Shown here piece by piece: positions 23,481 to 45,085 of a stretch of DNA of 64,000 nt. A program made the position numbers and the translations under genes. Every line of letters begins with the position of its first letter. Positions within the stretch are counted from its first letter, which is position 1. The stretch comes from Lethocerus indicus (taxonomy: Eukaryota; Arthropoda; Insecta; Hemiptera; Belostomatidae). The stretch covers positions 16,014,246-16,078,245 of the forward strand of contig JACDQD010000006.1 in NCBI GenBank assembly GCA_019843655.1, given 5' to 3'. The notes under the pieces are model-generated. The model worked only from the letters and a program-made list of their open reading frames with translations. It searched no databases and had not been told where the DNA came from.

Positions 23481-25770
23481 AGGTACACAGCAATTCACTT
23501 AGAGCACCACACCGCTAAATAACACTTGTCCAGCACTACCTCAAACTGCCTACTGGTTGGCGAACTTTTCCACAAACCGCGCATAAAACCAACAGTTCCT
23601 AAACAAACTAACTATAATAACCATTTCTCTGAGTATATATTGAGGAGCCTATCGAGTTTTCTCCACTGTCGAAAATCACTAAGCGCCGAAGTTCCAACTG
23701 TGTCCAATATTCAGATGTCCGTATACAAGTTTGTTTTCATTATTGTTTCTACTGAGGCAAGTAACAGTATCAACGCTCATTTTTGTTTAAATTCAGACTG
23801 AGTAAACTCCCCCCCTTGAGAATCCATTCGAGAAGTCTGCAACTTTCAAGTCTCAGAGCACACGAGAGGGAAGGGTTGAAAATAAAAATTCGAATCCTCG
23901 GTTCCTCTTTAATTACACTTAATATATTTATTTATATACTGAAAATAGATTATTACTCGTAAAGATCTTACGTCTATGGCTGCATTGTGTATAGTTGCTA
24001 CACAAATTAATTACACGTTTAGTGTTTATTACGATATACTAGAGGGGATGAATTTGACCGTCTCATAGAAAAATATTTTAGTTTTATACTGAATATAAAA
24101 AAATAGTTTTGCTCAGATTTTTTCAAGCTAAGGTAAATATATTAATATAATACATTAAGTGATCGCCGTTAGGTTTGCGCAGACCTCCAGTCGTCCCAAC
24201 ATACCCGAAGGTTTCAGTTACAGTCCATTTCGGTAACAACAGCAATCTGCTCAATAAGGTCGCGGGGGTTTGATGAGAGCTGGTATGGCCCTTCCTTCTC
24301 GCATGCACTTTCGATGAACAAATACCAAGGAATATCGCTATTGAAGCGATTTTAGCTGCCTAGGTGGATTCGTCCACCGCGTCTAGTTGATGCACTCGCG
24401 TTCCCAGAACGATATTCAAGTGAACAAAACTAAAAATCCTGAGAAGGCTATCAAGCATACATTTCAGGGATTGCGTGTATTGTTATATATAATTCCGTGT
24501 CCCGATATGATGATGAGATGAAGTGAAAGTGGTGGCCATTTTGGTGTTGACTATCGTGTGGGCCCCTGCGCTCTCCCTTTCATTACCAACCTGTTCGCCG
24601 GCTCTTCTGTCCCCACTTCTAGTCCCGTCATAACATCGCTTTTTTTATTATTGCCCTCTTCCCAGTCCGTATGTTCAGTTCCATTGAAAGTAGAGTTCTC
24701 AATAAATTCCAATAACGTTTTCGTCGTCCACTAGGGTCGTTGGAAAAGAAATGGAAAAATTAGCTGCGTCAGATTAACGCTTGTTTATTTCGAACCAGTT
24801 CTTTCCTGAAACAATTAATCAAAACAAATGCTATTTGTAATATAATGCTTTCGAAAGGACTCAAATATATTTAACTGAGTTGGAATAATCATAATTTTTT
24901 TACTGAGTCGTCATTAAACTAAACTTCGATTGTTTAGACTCGGTATCTTGTAGGGAAAAATTCAGTCGCAGAAACCTCGATATTGCGTTAGGCCACTCCA
25001 CTGCCCTTGCACGCACCCGCATCTCCAATGCACGACAGCTCGACACACTGGACTCTCTCACATTATAAACACTTCTTGTGACACAATCGCCACCAACATT
25101 CACCACCTCCTGTTTTGTGTATTGCTTCACGCCGAACCCTCTGATAAATGTCAACGCTTCTACTTGGCCAGGGTGTAACTTTAACGATCAGGAAGTACTT
25201 AAGGACAATTCGAGTAAAACCGTCGCTCTGGACTTTGGTTGACAGCGTGCGAAGGGCGAAGGAACGATCCTTCGGTGTTCCCGTCCTTGTATGCTAATAG
25301 GCACGATCGGGGCCATTCCCGAGAGTTTCTCCGGAGGATTGCGAAGCCGGGCGCAATTCATTCACGAGCTGTCGGTAAACGCCTAAATGTTTACCGACGG
25401 GGAATAATTAAAAAGGCGCGAATCGTTCATTGGTAGTCCACATGATATGAGTCGTCGGGACATGACTCCTGAATCCCGAATGGGGTTTCCTCGGGCGGGG
25501 CAAAAACTGGCCGCAAGAAGGACGCATGTCCGTTCACGGCTCGGTTGGCCCGTCACCGAGCCCGTTTGCATAATTCAAGCTCAAATATTATTAAATCATT
25601 AGTAGTCCCGGCGGTAGGCAGGATCGACGGCGAATGCCTATTGCGATACGGACGAAACTCGGAGGCGGGATGAAAAACTAGAAGAAATGTTCACCCCCGG
25701 CATAAGTTCACAGCTCATGTCCGCAGGAGACCGGTCCCGGGGCGGCCGCCGGCTCATTGTCCCCACCTAG

Positions 25771-25796
25771 GAGGAGAAGAAGAAGAAGAAGAAAAA
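25771..25796. repeat. (GAA)n / (AAG)n triplet repeat
   Basis: GGAGGAGAAGAAGAAGAAGAAGAAA following a GC-rich patch with a NotI-type GCGGCCGC site at 25742-25749. The arginine-rich frame across it is a repeat artefact. Confidence 0.88.
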
Positions 25797-26428
25797 TCTA
25801 TCAAACGCCGCTGAGAATGAAATCGTCAGCGGGGAAGACCGTGAAGCCGGATAATATGATATACGACGTGCCGCCCCCCTTCCACCCTTCGAAAAACCCG
25901 CGGAAAAAGCCCCATACCGTAAGAATACACATACTTCCTTGGTCACTTTCCACTCTACGGTGTCCTATATTGTATACACTACGCGAACCTATTTCTGAAC
26001 GGTTCGAGGGAAGAACTACTGAGGATTCCTTAGAAAAAGGAAGACTCTAGGAATGCTATCACCATAATTCCCAACGCTATAGAACAAAAAATAACAGCGG
26101 TTAAATAACTTGGAACAGCGCCTATTATTCTCCCCGAAATTCCCTACTTATATTAGGTAATTTAATTTATAATAGGCTTATAGAATTAGGCCACTAATAT
26201 CCACTAATATTTTTTTATATTCTCATTTACTCTTAATGTATAGTTTCATATTCGACGAGTTCGTATAAATTGCACCGATAATTTGAGGACTTATTTTTCT
26301 GATTCAAGGCGGCGTTTAGGTAACTGTAGAAAGCGGTAGATTATGTACACTTAACCACTCTCTTAGTCGACTTGAACGATATAATGATTCTCCGGCTAGT
26401 ACTAAATTATGCAAGAGCTATGTAAACC

Positions 26429-26452
26429 AGGGGGGTCGCCAACGTTGTTATG
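26429..26452 (+). mobile_element. Possible solo end of a hAT-type transposon
   Basis: CAGGGGGGTCGCCAACGTTG resembles the CAGNGGTCGSCAACC-type terminal repeat of many hAT elements. The reverse-complement end was not found within the next kilobase, so this is at most a fragment. Confidence 0.2.
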
Positions 26453-27541
26453 ACACTGCTAAAATATCGATTTTTCAAATAACTTCTTATTACGTAGCAA
26501 ATAGTTTTACTTTCAATACCTCTTGACATGTCAAAAGATTCGTTAAAAATTATATACTTTTTAAATAGTTTAGGAGAACCTATAGGAAATTTTCAAGCTA
26601 ACGTAAAATCCATTTATCCCCATTTGAATACTCCATAAAATGTTGCCACAAAATCAGGGGGTTAAGACTCTCATTTTATTATTTATTTTGTGCAGCTATG
26701 TTGTAAATTGTTTTTAATAACTACGGTTAAATCACTATAGCCGGAATCCTCCGTATTTTCCAACATTAACAGCGTTACCGATAAGTTTTAACTTATCTAT
26801 GTTGTTTGTGCAAAACCGGGCAGGCGAGTAACAAACGACCACTAACGAAGAAAACCCCTAGATATTAAAACCACGAATATTAGTCGAGGCTCCAACCAGT
26901 CAATGTCGACTCAATCATCTACGCTATTTGACTACGGTCAACCGAGGTGCCATAGGATCTTCAATTTTCTTTCCATATTCAGCTAAGCGAATAATCTCTT
27001 GTTATCATTCTTGACAGTATTCTTCTCTTCTCCTTCAGCTTCATTTCTCTCTTTCCTTCGGCTGTCGTTCGCCAATTGATATTCTCCTTAGTACAAAGTA
27101 AAGTAAACGCGCTTATGAGCAGGTTCAACATCCAACAACGCGTCAAAGATTCTCTTACGCATCAATTTTTGAAAATGTACATCACCGATGGATTTTTTGC
27201 TGAAGAATTAATGATCTCATATAAAAACCAGTGGATTCCTCTTGTATAGATATTTCGGAGAACCTAATAGCCTCGACTGGATCCAGGACTCATTCATTAA
27301 AAAAAAAATGAAATTATTTCTTATTGCTAGTACTTAATCCTGAAATAATTTTTCAGTAGTAATAGAAGAGACTACCGAAGTTCAGAATCGAATAGGAGGA
27401 CTGAGAAATGTGTGAGAGAAGGCGTAGATTGTACTAAACGCTCTGGTATATTTGTGACCGGTCTGAGACTGAACTCCATTGTCCGGGAGGTTGAAAACGA
27501 TTTCGGCCGGTGGCCGGAGTAAGAAAGCGGTGGTGCCTGGC

Positions 27542-27565
27542 GGGTAGGCGGGGGGGTTGGTGGGG
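27542..27565 (+). other. G-quadruplex-capable tract
   Basis: GGGTAGGCGGGGGGGTTGGTGGGG contains four G3+ runs with loops no longer than five bases, if the run of seven G is split around one G. Confidence 0.5.
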
Positions 27566-27706
27566 TTGGCACCAGATCGCTCCAGATCAGTTTGTCTCTC
27601 GCGTTTGTGAGTGCGGTTTTGTCGCTCGCATAGCTGCGGTCTCCACTTTAACTAGACACTATAATCAACCGACCAAACTCTGCCTGCTACCCGTCTTACT
27701 CGCGGC

Positions 27707-27738
27707 CCCTTCTTCTTCTTCGTCGTCTTCTTCTTCAA
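27707..27738. repeat. (CTT)n triplet repeat
   Basis: TTCTTCTTCTTCGTCGTCTTCTTCTTC. It encodes the poly-serine tail of a plus-strand frame that has no other support. Confidence 0.88.
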
Positions 27739-30180
27739 TACTCTTCGACCGCTGCTCCTGAAAAACCGGACCTGCCTTTTGTCCACTTCCTTAAGCAATA
27801 ACAAATCCGAATCGGTGATGTGGCGACCCGTGAAAACCTAATTAGGGAGGCCGAAATCACAAAATTGAATCCCACCGGATCCCTTTTCACCAGGAATTAT
27901 TCCCACCTTATTGTACCCTACGGTCGGTGCAGGCCCTATTTCAGTCTGGATACACGTCGATCATAATCTTCGACGTTCACAGTATCTGAACCATCTGAAA
28001 TTAGACCTTCCGCGGTGAGGAGCGTCAGGCTTAAATTATTAGTTCGGAACTGAATAATCGTCCCACCTGTACATGCTTATTATTTTTTTATGGCGACTGT
28101 TGGTTTCGGTACTCACAGACTTTCCGTATAATGTTGCATTTCTGATGCTTTATTAATATAAGTGGGACCGCACGTACTAATCTTGTATTCTGAGAAGCGC
28201 GCATGTTGTATTCACTTTCCGAATGTCTCACTGGACTAAGCAGATATATTCGGTGTTGGTAGTGAAATAAAACACTCGTGTTCTCGCCTGCGTACCAAAA
28301 TGCGTCCACCGGATAATTTTATTATTTCATAATTAATTAATTATCGCCTATACTAATCAAAAATCCTTATATAAATATAAAGAAATGTCGTCTAGTTATC
28401 AAGAACAGAAATTTATTTACCAATTGAAAACATTACCAAAGCCGGAATTAAATCGTGAAAACTGATATAGGTGACAAACACTACATTACACATTACCTAA
28501 AATTTAATTTAGTACGAATGGGTAACCAACTAATACCCGATTCTATGCTATTAATGGAAAATTATTTTCTAAACCGTCACGGAAACAGTGTCCTACGTGA
28601 TCGTTAACTTAATAGTACAGTCAATTTTGTACAGTCAGCGTGAAAATATACACTCGTGTGTATAAGGTAGGATAAGAGGGGGACAATGAGAACCGTGGGC
28701 ACCGCAGCCGTCCTTCAGACGCCGATGAAAAACAAGCCAAACCAATTTAAAGTATAAACCAGTTTCCGTACAAAATTATAAGCTTTATGGCTCATTATTG
28801 TCATTCATGACTATTACGCCAGTGGAGATCCGGGCCGTTCAAAATGTGTTTTGTTCTTTTACTTCTATCGCCCAATGCGTCGTACTACGATGCGTTCAAA
28901 ATATTTTATCACACTTCTAAAGAACTAAGTTAACTGTTCGCTCAAGGAAAAGTTAACTTGTGTATAGAAATGCCTGAATAATTAACAGCCAAACGTCATT
29001 ACTTACGCCATTAGATCACAGTTCTCGTAAAAAAAAATTAATGTACAATGATAGAAATTGAGTGTTGAATGTTGAACTAATTATTATTAAAACTATTAGT
29101 GTTAACGGACAGGAAATAAGAGAGTATAATCGTTTCAATAAATCGACCTTTAGTTTACACCTTAACGGACACAACGACTAATAAAACACGGACAATTCAC
29201 TAGTGTTAATAGGAAATTCAACACTCATTCAAGGCGAATGTACAGATTATTCCAAAGCGACGCTGAATTATTTAAGAGCGCATTTTCTGGTCTTAAAATA
29301 GCGGCCGATAACTAATATATTACAGAGGTTAGAACTGTTACAAATAGAAAAAAAAGGCTTGCCCTTTTAAAAAGCGAACAGGATTGATTTCCAAACGGGA
29401 ACGGAGGCCGGCGGTGGTCGGATGTTAATTTGACAGTGACAAGTATCCGTAGCTGTCTCAGCCAATGTCAAGTTTGCGCATTAGCGGCAAGGAGAGTGTC
29501 GACGCCGCATAGAGATCACCCCCATATTGAACACCGCCCAGAGCTGGCCGCGGGAAGCCGGCTTTCTCAATACCGGCCTGAAATTATATTTCAAGGGGGA
29601 ATGCGTTTTAGCTCCGAAAACCAGAGACGGTATTCTTTATTATATGCAATATGTATTTCTTTTTTATATTGCACATTTCTTTGTAAACATTAAATACTTC
29701 TTAAGATTTATTTTCCTCGGATGACCTACCAGGAGGGTCAAGAGGGCCGGTGATTGGTGTATGGAGTGACAATTTCGATCTACCAAAATAAAACCGGCCG
29801 CGAGTTACATCTTTCAATTGCAACACTGCAAACAAATGATAAAGCCGCAGATCTATAGAGTCTGTCCATGTCGAAAATATTAGTCTATCCTCTCGGCAAG
29901 ACAGGTATTTCACAATTTTTCGACTATTAATTATCGTCGGCGACCGAAATAAATCTCTTATTTTTAATTAATAAATTTAATCCCGAATAATGTAAATATT
30001 ATGCCAGGTTGTAAGATACACAATGCGGCGACGCACGATCATCCGGGACGGGGAATAGAAAGGCCGACCGGTCAGAAGATTGTGATTGTTGAGAGGTGGT
30101 GGGAGAGGGTGTGAGGGGGGCTTTGACTAGCGGGGTCGGGGGCTTCTACTTCTTCTGCCCCGCCTGGGTTTTTGCCACTT

Positions 30181-30210
30181 CCGACGACTACGACGACGAC
30201 GACGACGGGT
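30181..30210. repeat. (GAC)n triplet repeat
   Basis: CGACGACTACGACGACGACGACGACGG, continuing as ACGGCGACGAG. It creates the poly-Asp run in a plus-strand frame with no recognisable domain. Confidence 0.88.
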
Positions 30211-31850
30211 ACGGCGACGAGTCCTTAGGTTTTTACAACCATTACAAGGGCATTAAGTTCATAGCGTGGGGTTGCCCCCGCCCTCTTGTCATTCATCCCG
30301 GTCGTCCATCAAAGTCTCAGATCCAATGGGCACGGATCGAAAGGCGGGCTCACTACCACTTTTACTGATATCGGTACACCTTTGGATTGTATTCTAGTTA
30401 CAAGGCGTTTTCTATTGGGATGTTATATACCGTTTCGTGATTTTTTTAAATTTATTCTCTCATCTGATGGTATAAGTGAAAGTGGATGAACTCTCGGTGA
30501 CTACTGACTGTGGGAGGAACACCGCAAAGGGAAAACCTTGATCCACTTGTCCAGATAGGTGATCGCTGTGGACCTCCCTCATTCTCGTTATAGTATAATA
30601 TGTTTCACATATATCCCATTATAGCTAGATACGATGTAATGTTGGTGAACAAATTTAGAAGTGGAAAGCTCAACGCAAATACTTTATATTGAAATATATA
30701 AATTTGTATATACCTAATTGAAATACCTAAACCATGGCAAACAGGAACAATATTTAAGGTGCTCAACACATGAGTATTGCCTGATTTCAATTTCAGAAGC
30801 ATAGTTTGCCGACCGCAAAGTAGTGTGACGCACATTTAAAACCATCCCGCAGAGACAGAAGCAATTTTCAATGATCATTGGTCAGAGTACAATTTTTTTT
30901 CAGTTATTTTTAACAATAGATCGGGCTCGAAATCTGTCAACGCTGGTCTTTGTTCGTTGGTCGTTGCGGTTAGTCGGTCGTCCGCCATCTTCAGTATGAA
31001 TTAGAAAAACTCGGATAATAGCGATGGTGCCCAATGCACCGCAGACGGTACATTGGTTTGGCTCTTTGCCTCATGCATAAAATTGTAAGGAGAAAATTTT
31101 GAAAAACGTAGACACATCCGTCAGTCTTGTTTATTCTTATAATTATTTTAGCCTATTTATTATGAAATAGATAATAAGGCAAGAGAAGAGATTGGTAAAG
31201 AATCATTTACCACTCAAAAACGTAGTATAGTACGAATTGGGAGAAATCAATTTTTTTATACCATTTAAAAATGTAAAGAAGCGTAAAACTGTCTGCTGTA
31301 CCAGTGCTTTGCTACTAGCGTAGTAATATTCATAGTCAACCGTCTTGGTCGGTACCTGGATACCGCTAACGGAGCTAACGGACTGCTCCTGAAGGAAGAG
31401 GGAACCCGAAACTGGTTCAGTTTACTAGCTAAATTATGTAACCCCTTTCCCCCGGCTGCGGCAAAATAAATTTATTATAAAAATGATTTAGTGAGGATTA
31501 CAAAGTATTTTATATCATTTTATTTTATATTTATATTTTATAATAGCATTTCAGAAATAGCAGCCGTTTATTAACCGGCTATTCAATATTACTTCTATTA
31601 TATCAAAATACTTTGCGATGGCTTCTTCCATCATTCGTTTTTTTCATCTTAAACTAAACCGGTTCAGTTTTCTCGGCAACGTTAATGTCAAACCAACGAT
31701 ATGTCGGGTACCAAGCTGGAAGCTTCCACTTCAAACGCACCCTTAGTTATACCTTTTCCTATATATTTTATACATATATACAGTTTGACGATATTGCGTT
31801 CTTCGCACTGGTTATTGTGGTGATGTTTTTAGTTGCTCGGATTATAACCT

Positions 31851-34800
31851 GGACAAACGCCTTCCCCCCTCCCCCTTTTCTCAAATACCTGAAAAATGAA
31901 TACAAACTGAGGTATTTTTCCGGGGCCTGGGCGGTGTTGTTGGGCGTCAGAAAGCACGTATCCCGGGATTAGCGATGCGGATCCGTTCGGTGTTGAACAA
32001 ACAGGGGGGTAATGAGCGCGGGGGCGGCACCAAATTACCGGGCGTTGAGAAAAGAAACGCGCCGCCCTCCTCTGTTTCTTTTCCCCGTCCCGATCTCCGC
32101 CGGCATCTGGCCGGTAAAAAATCAACCTCCCCGCCCCCGCCCCTGCCACCCTGATAACTGTACACACCAAGTTTTTGTACGGTTGTTACAGTTTTCGAAT
32201 TCTGTACAAAGGGAGGTGGGGGACCGAGGGTTTGTTTATTATTCGGCATCTGCCCCCGTGACCGATCCACGAAACACCGAGCGGCACCCCCGACCCCACC
32301 CCTACAGTCCACTGTCCGATTAACGTTCTAGCCCTTTCAAAAGATTCCAACCCTTTCTACTCTGTGGGAAAAAGGTGTTTACTTTCCGCAGGTAAGGAAA
32401 TGATTTAGTGGACGTCGGGCGGACTAAATTAGCCCCCGTATGTTGTTCTCAACGAAGATATATAAGACGTTTTGACCGAATAACACAGTTTAAAATGATT
32501 TTTATACTAGCGGACTATACGAATGCCAATAAGATTACCAGAAATCACTGTAGTGAACTTGCAGCTAAAACAAACCTTAGTCTCCGAAATGATAATATAA
32601 ATTAAATCATATTAATTCTACAAAGTGATCTGCATTTGAGATCGACTCCCAATAAATTCAAACTTTCATTTAATATCAAATTTCTATTGAAATATATTTA
32701 ATGATATTGATTGTCAGTCTGTAACTAAACCGGTTTATTTTAGGCCGGTTCCCTTTTATTAATATGTAGTACACAAATTGAAATGTTATGGGAATATTTG
32801 ATAAATCATCTTTTTGTAATTTCAATGTATTAAAATGAGTTAAAAAAAATATTTTATATGTGCCTTATAGCTCCTGACTTTTTAAAATGGAAACATAATA
32901 ATTATATTCTTCTTAATTTATATAGTTATAAGACTGTTCTTGTTATTTATTCGCAGTAAGAAAATAAAACAGTCGGGAGAAATCACGGGATTGGGTCATT
33001 CCCCGGGTGCATTGAAAACACACGGTTTCCAGTCTTTTCTTTTTCACACTCAGTCCACCGGCAGCGACTAAATTAAAATTATCGGCTCGTGTGCACCTTT
33101 GCGTGTGCCTGTGTGTGGGCAGAAAAAACAAAACCGATTAAATATTCCTACTGGTGTCAACAAGTTTCTTCTTGAGCGCCGAGTGTAGGCCGAAAAAAGC
33201 TGTCTTTTTTTTTTATCGGAGGGGCCTAGAGAGGACCGGACGGAGGAAAAAAGTACGAGCGCCGCTACGCGCAGCCAGGATGTGTAAAATATTAAGCGAG
33301 TAGGCATTATAAACTACGCATGAGTATTTGAGCCGGAGGGGAACGCTTTCCATTCACAAGCGTTCGGAGTCCAGCGTTTGTTTTACTTAAAATTACAAAG
33401 GGCCGTCTCATTGCCAGGGAAAATGTGGTACTTGAAAATAATTTAATTTTGCCAGCGCAGAAATCTGCGTTAAGAGCGTCCCCAGATATTGTCTACAGTC
33501 CCCGGCTGTCCGATCGCGAAGCAGGTTAAGTGGAGCGTATCATCGGCGGTGCCCAAAACCCGGTCCAAAAGAAGAAGCCCTCCCCGCCTTCCTCCCTCCC
33601 ACCAACCCTCCCTCCCTCCCGGCTCTTCCACCGTACAATAAAATGGCATAAGAAAAGACTTTGGAGTCGACCACCGTCCAGTTTTTGTCACCGGCCCAGA
33701 CCTCTCGTCATCTTACGATTGTAGGCGGCAGACAACTCCACCCAGTGCCCACCACTCCTAATACGCTCTCTCCCCTGTCCACCCGCAGCAACCAGTCCGC
33801 GCCTCTCTTTTAACTAGATGGCCTAGATGTGTTCATTGCACCGTCTGGAATTCATTTTATACGCACAGAACACCATTCGTATCGCCTTCCTGCAACAACA
33901 GCAACGTCTCTAATTCAATTCCCGATAATACTATCCCTTCGTAGTCAATGCCGCACCGACTTCAAAGTATGGAATTATGGAAAACTTAAGACATAAAATG
34001 TTTCATTACGTGTTTCGTTACGTTATTTTCTTATATAATAAATAATTCATTACACGTTATATAGTAGGTAATCGAAATATGCAGACTAGTATAAGAATAA
34101 GCAATAATAATTCGTGTAATTGTATATACGGTAGAATTGTTATGGCACATATGACACCATAGCCTATAACTCCCTCTCCAGGGGTTACTCCCTGAAAGAA
34201 TCAAGTTAATATATCCATATCACCTCATTTCTTATTGATATAGATATGGATCATAAACTACGATTATTACATGGTGAAATAATCTATCTATCTAATCTAT
34301 CCAATCTAATTTGGATTGTATGAGAATGAATGGAAATCTTTCGTATAAAAACAGGCATATTTGTCCGTCTGCTACTACCAGTCTGGTTCTGGCCTTTCAA
34401 AGTATTTTGCCAGTTCAATCTGTACAGAAAGATAATGGAGATGCCTCTCCAGGGGACTGGCCAGAGGAAATTAAGTTCGGATATAAATAGAAACCGCATA
34501 TGGGCTCAGCAACAAACCACGCTTTTTTTTACTGGCGTCACCGTTGGATACGAGTGAAGAAAGAGTTCTGTATATGTTTACCGCTTATCGAGCCCGAATT
34601 TCCAGGAAGACCATTTAACTCGCGAATTTATTTCATCGCAAGTTGCCCCGAACGCGAAAGAATAGAAGACTGCTTGAATCGCACTTGAAAAAGCGCTCTT
34701 ACAATAAACTTTCGGCCACAATTCTTCAGATGACAGAAGAATAATGTTTCTGTCATTAATCATAATTTGATTCATGAAATTAAGTAAATCTCCCGCGACG

Positions 34801-34860
34801 AAGGAATATATAAAACCGACCGAAATGAAATCGAAACGGGCTTATTCGTGCGTCAAACAG
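31851..34860. other. Upstream DNA with a GC-rich block at 31.85-32.35 kb
   Basis: The GC-rich block is open in several frames on both strands (up to 121 codons) without a domain. CCGCAG|GTAAGG at 32388-32396 is donor-like. An inverted repeat ATCCATATC (34213-34221) / GATATGGAT (34243-34251) lies in AT-rich DNA. Confidence 0.35.
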
Positions 34861-35680
34861 GGTTCGCAATTAAAAAGTCGGAGATGGCAATCTAGGAGTT
34901 CTGAGAAAATCGGACGGGAGTGAGAAGTGAGCGGGGGGGGCCCCCGGGCGGGCTCCTCGATTATCTAGGGGGGTGATTAGGGGGCCGGGGGGCGGCGGGG
35001 CGGTGCGTGCGCCGCCAGTCGATACCATATTCATGGAGTGTCCCGGCGGGCCGGGGGCAGGCGCTTTTTTACCGGATAAAGTCTGAGTGGCCGGGTGGGG
35101 GCGGCGGGGACGGGAGGGGGGCCGGCGCGCCCACTCAAAACTGAATTAAATTGAAGTGGCCCCGCCCATGGGCCGGGGGCAGGGGCCCAGGCCCCGCCCA
35201 CCCGCCGCCCCCCACCACCGCAACACTCACCTGCCGCCCCCACCAGCCCTCCATACCCCCATACCCCCCACCTACCCCACATATAATTTATAATGGTCTC
35301 CCCGCCCCCGCCAACCCACCCCCGCCAGCTTCCACTCATCGCTGTTTCTATTTTTTTCCTTCCTATAAAATCGTCTCTCTCGCTCCGTCTACCCCTTCCT
35401 TCCTTCCTGCCCTTTCACTCTCGTTCCCCCTCCCTTTCACACTCTCTGTCTCTCCTCCGTAATTAGAGTTCCGCCCACCGCTCGATACCGTGCCGCCCCC
35501 GGGGGCGGAAGTGCCGCGCCCGCGCCCCCGCCCGCCCCCACTATGTATATTTGTATCGGGACAACGCCCAGTCCTCCCGAGCAGACGCGTCACCCTCCCA
35601 CTCTTCGGGGCTATCCAGACCCCACCGCTCTCATTCCCTATCCGAACAGGAATTCGTGGCTGTTCTGTTAATTGTAGACG
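34861..35680. promoter_or_regulatory. GC-rich CpG-island-like block
   Basis: The most GC-rich stretch after the leader, with the G-quadruplex tract at 34968, C-rich runs and a CT-rich segment (35370-35460). Its make-up resembles the leader at 19.2-19.7 kb, so an alternative promoter or first exon is conceivable. No ATG-to-donor exon was recognised. Confidence 0.3.
34968..35000 (+). other. G-quadruplex-capable tract
   Basis: Four G runs of 4-6 bases separated by loops TGATTA, CC and CGGC satisfy the canonical G3+N1-7 rule. The tract lies in a GC-rich block with a run of eight G followed by CCCCCGGG just upstream. Confidence 0.6.
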
Positions 35681-45018
<9,338 letters not shown>

Positions 45019-45085
45019 CTTAGTGGTTAAGACAACGCGATCAAATGCGGGTTTGAATCCCAGTGGCGGACTATTGTTACTTTCT
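45019..45085 (+). repeat. tRNA-like (SINE-type) relic
   Basis: CTTAGTGGTTAAGACAACGC resembles a D-arm/box A, and GCGGGTTTGAATCCC contains a box B (GGTTTGAATCC) one base from the consensus GGTTCGAATCC. The segment between them is too short for a full tRNA and the T stem is only partly paired (GGG/CCC), so this is not a functional tRNA gene. A truncated tRNA-derived SINE is the best reading. Confidence 0.35.

Larger units (their letters stand above)
23481..27370. other. AT-rich upstream DNA with balanced patches
   Basis: Patches at 24960-25160, 25200-25560 and 25590-25930. The first keeps an 84-codon minus-strand frame open with no recognised motif. GGCCATTTTGG at 24534-24544 is a Pho/YY1-like word. 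Confidence 0.35.
27371..31850. other. Upstream DNA, GC-rich at 27.4-27.8 and 30.0-30.3 kb
   Basis: Holds the G-quadruplex tract, CTT and GAC repeats listed separately, a TAATTAATTAATTA word at 28330-28343, and CCGCCATCTTC (YY1-like) at 30982-30992. No gene was recognised. Confidence 0.35.

Noticed and set aside
24900..25154. An 84-codon minus-strand frame of protein-like composition
   Set aside because: All three plus-strand frames are also largely open here and no domain was recognised.
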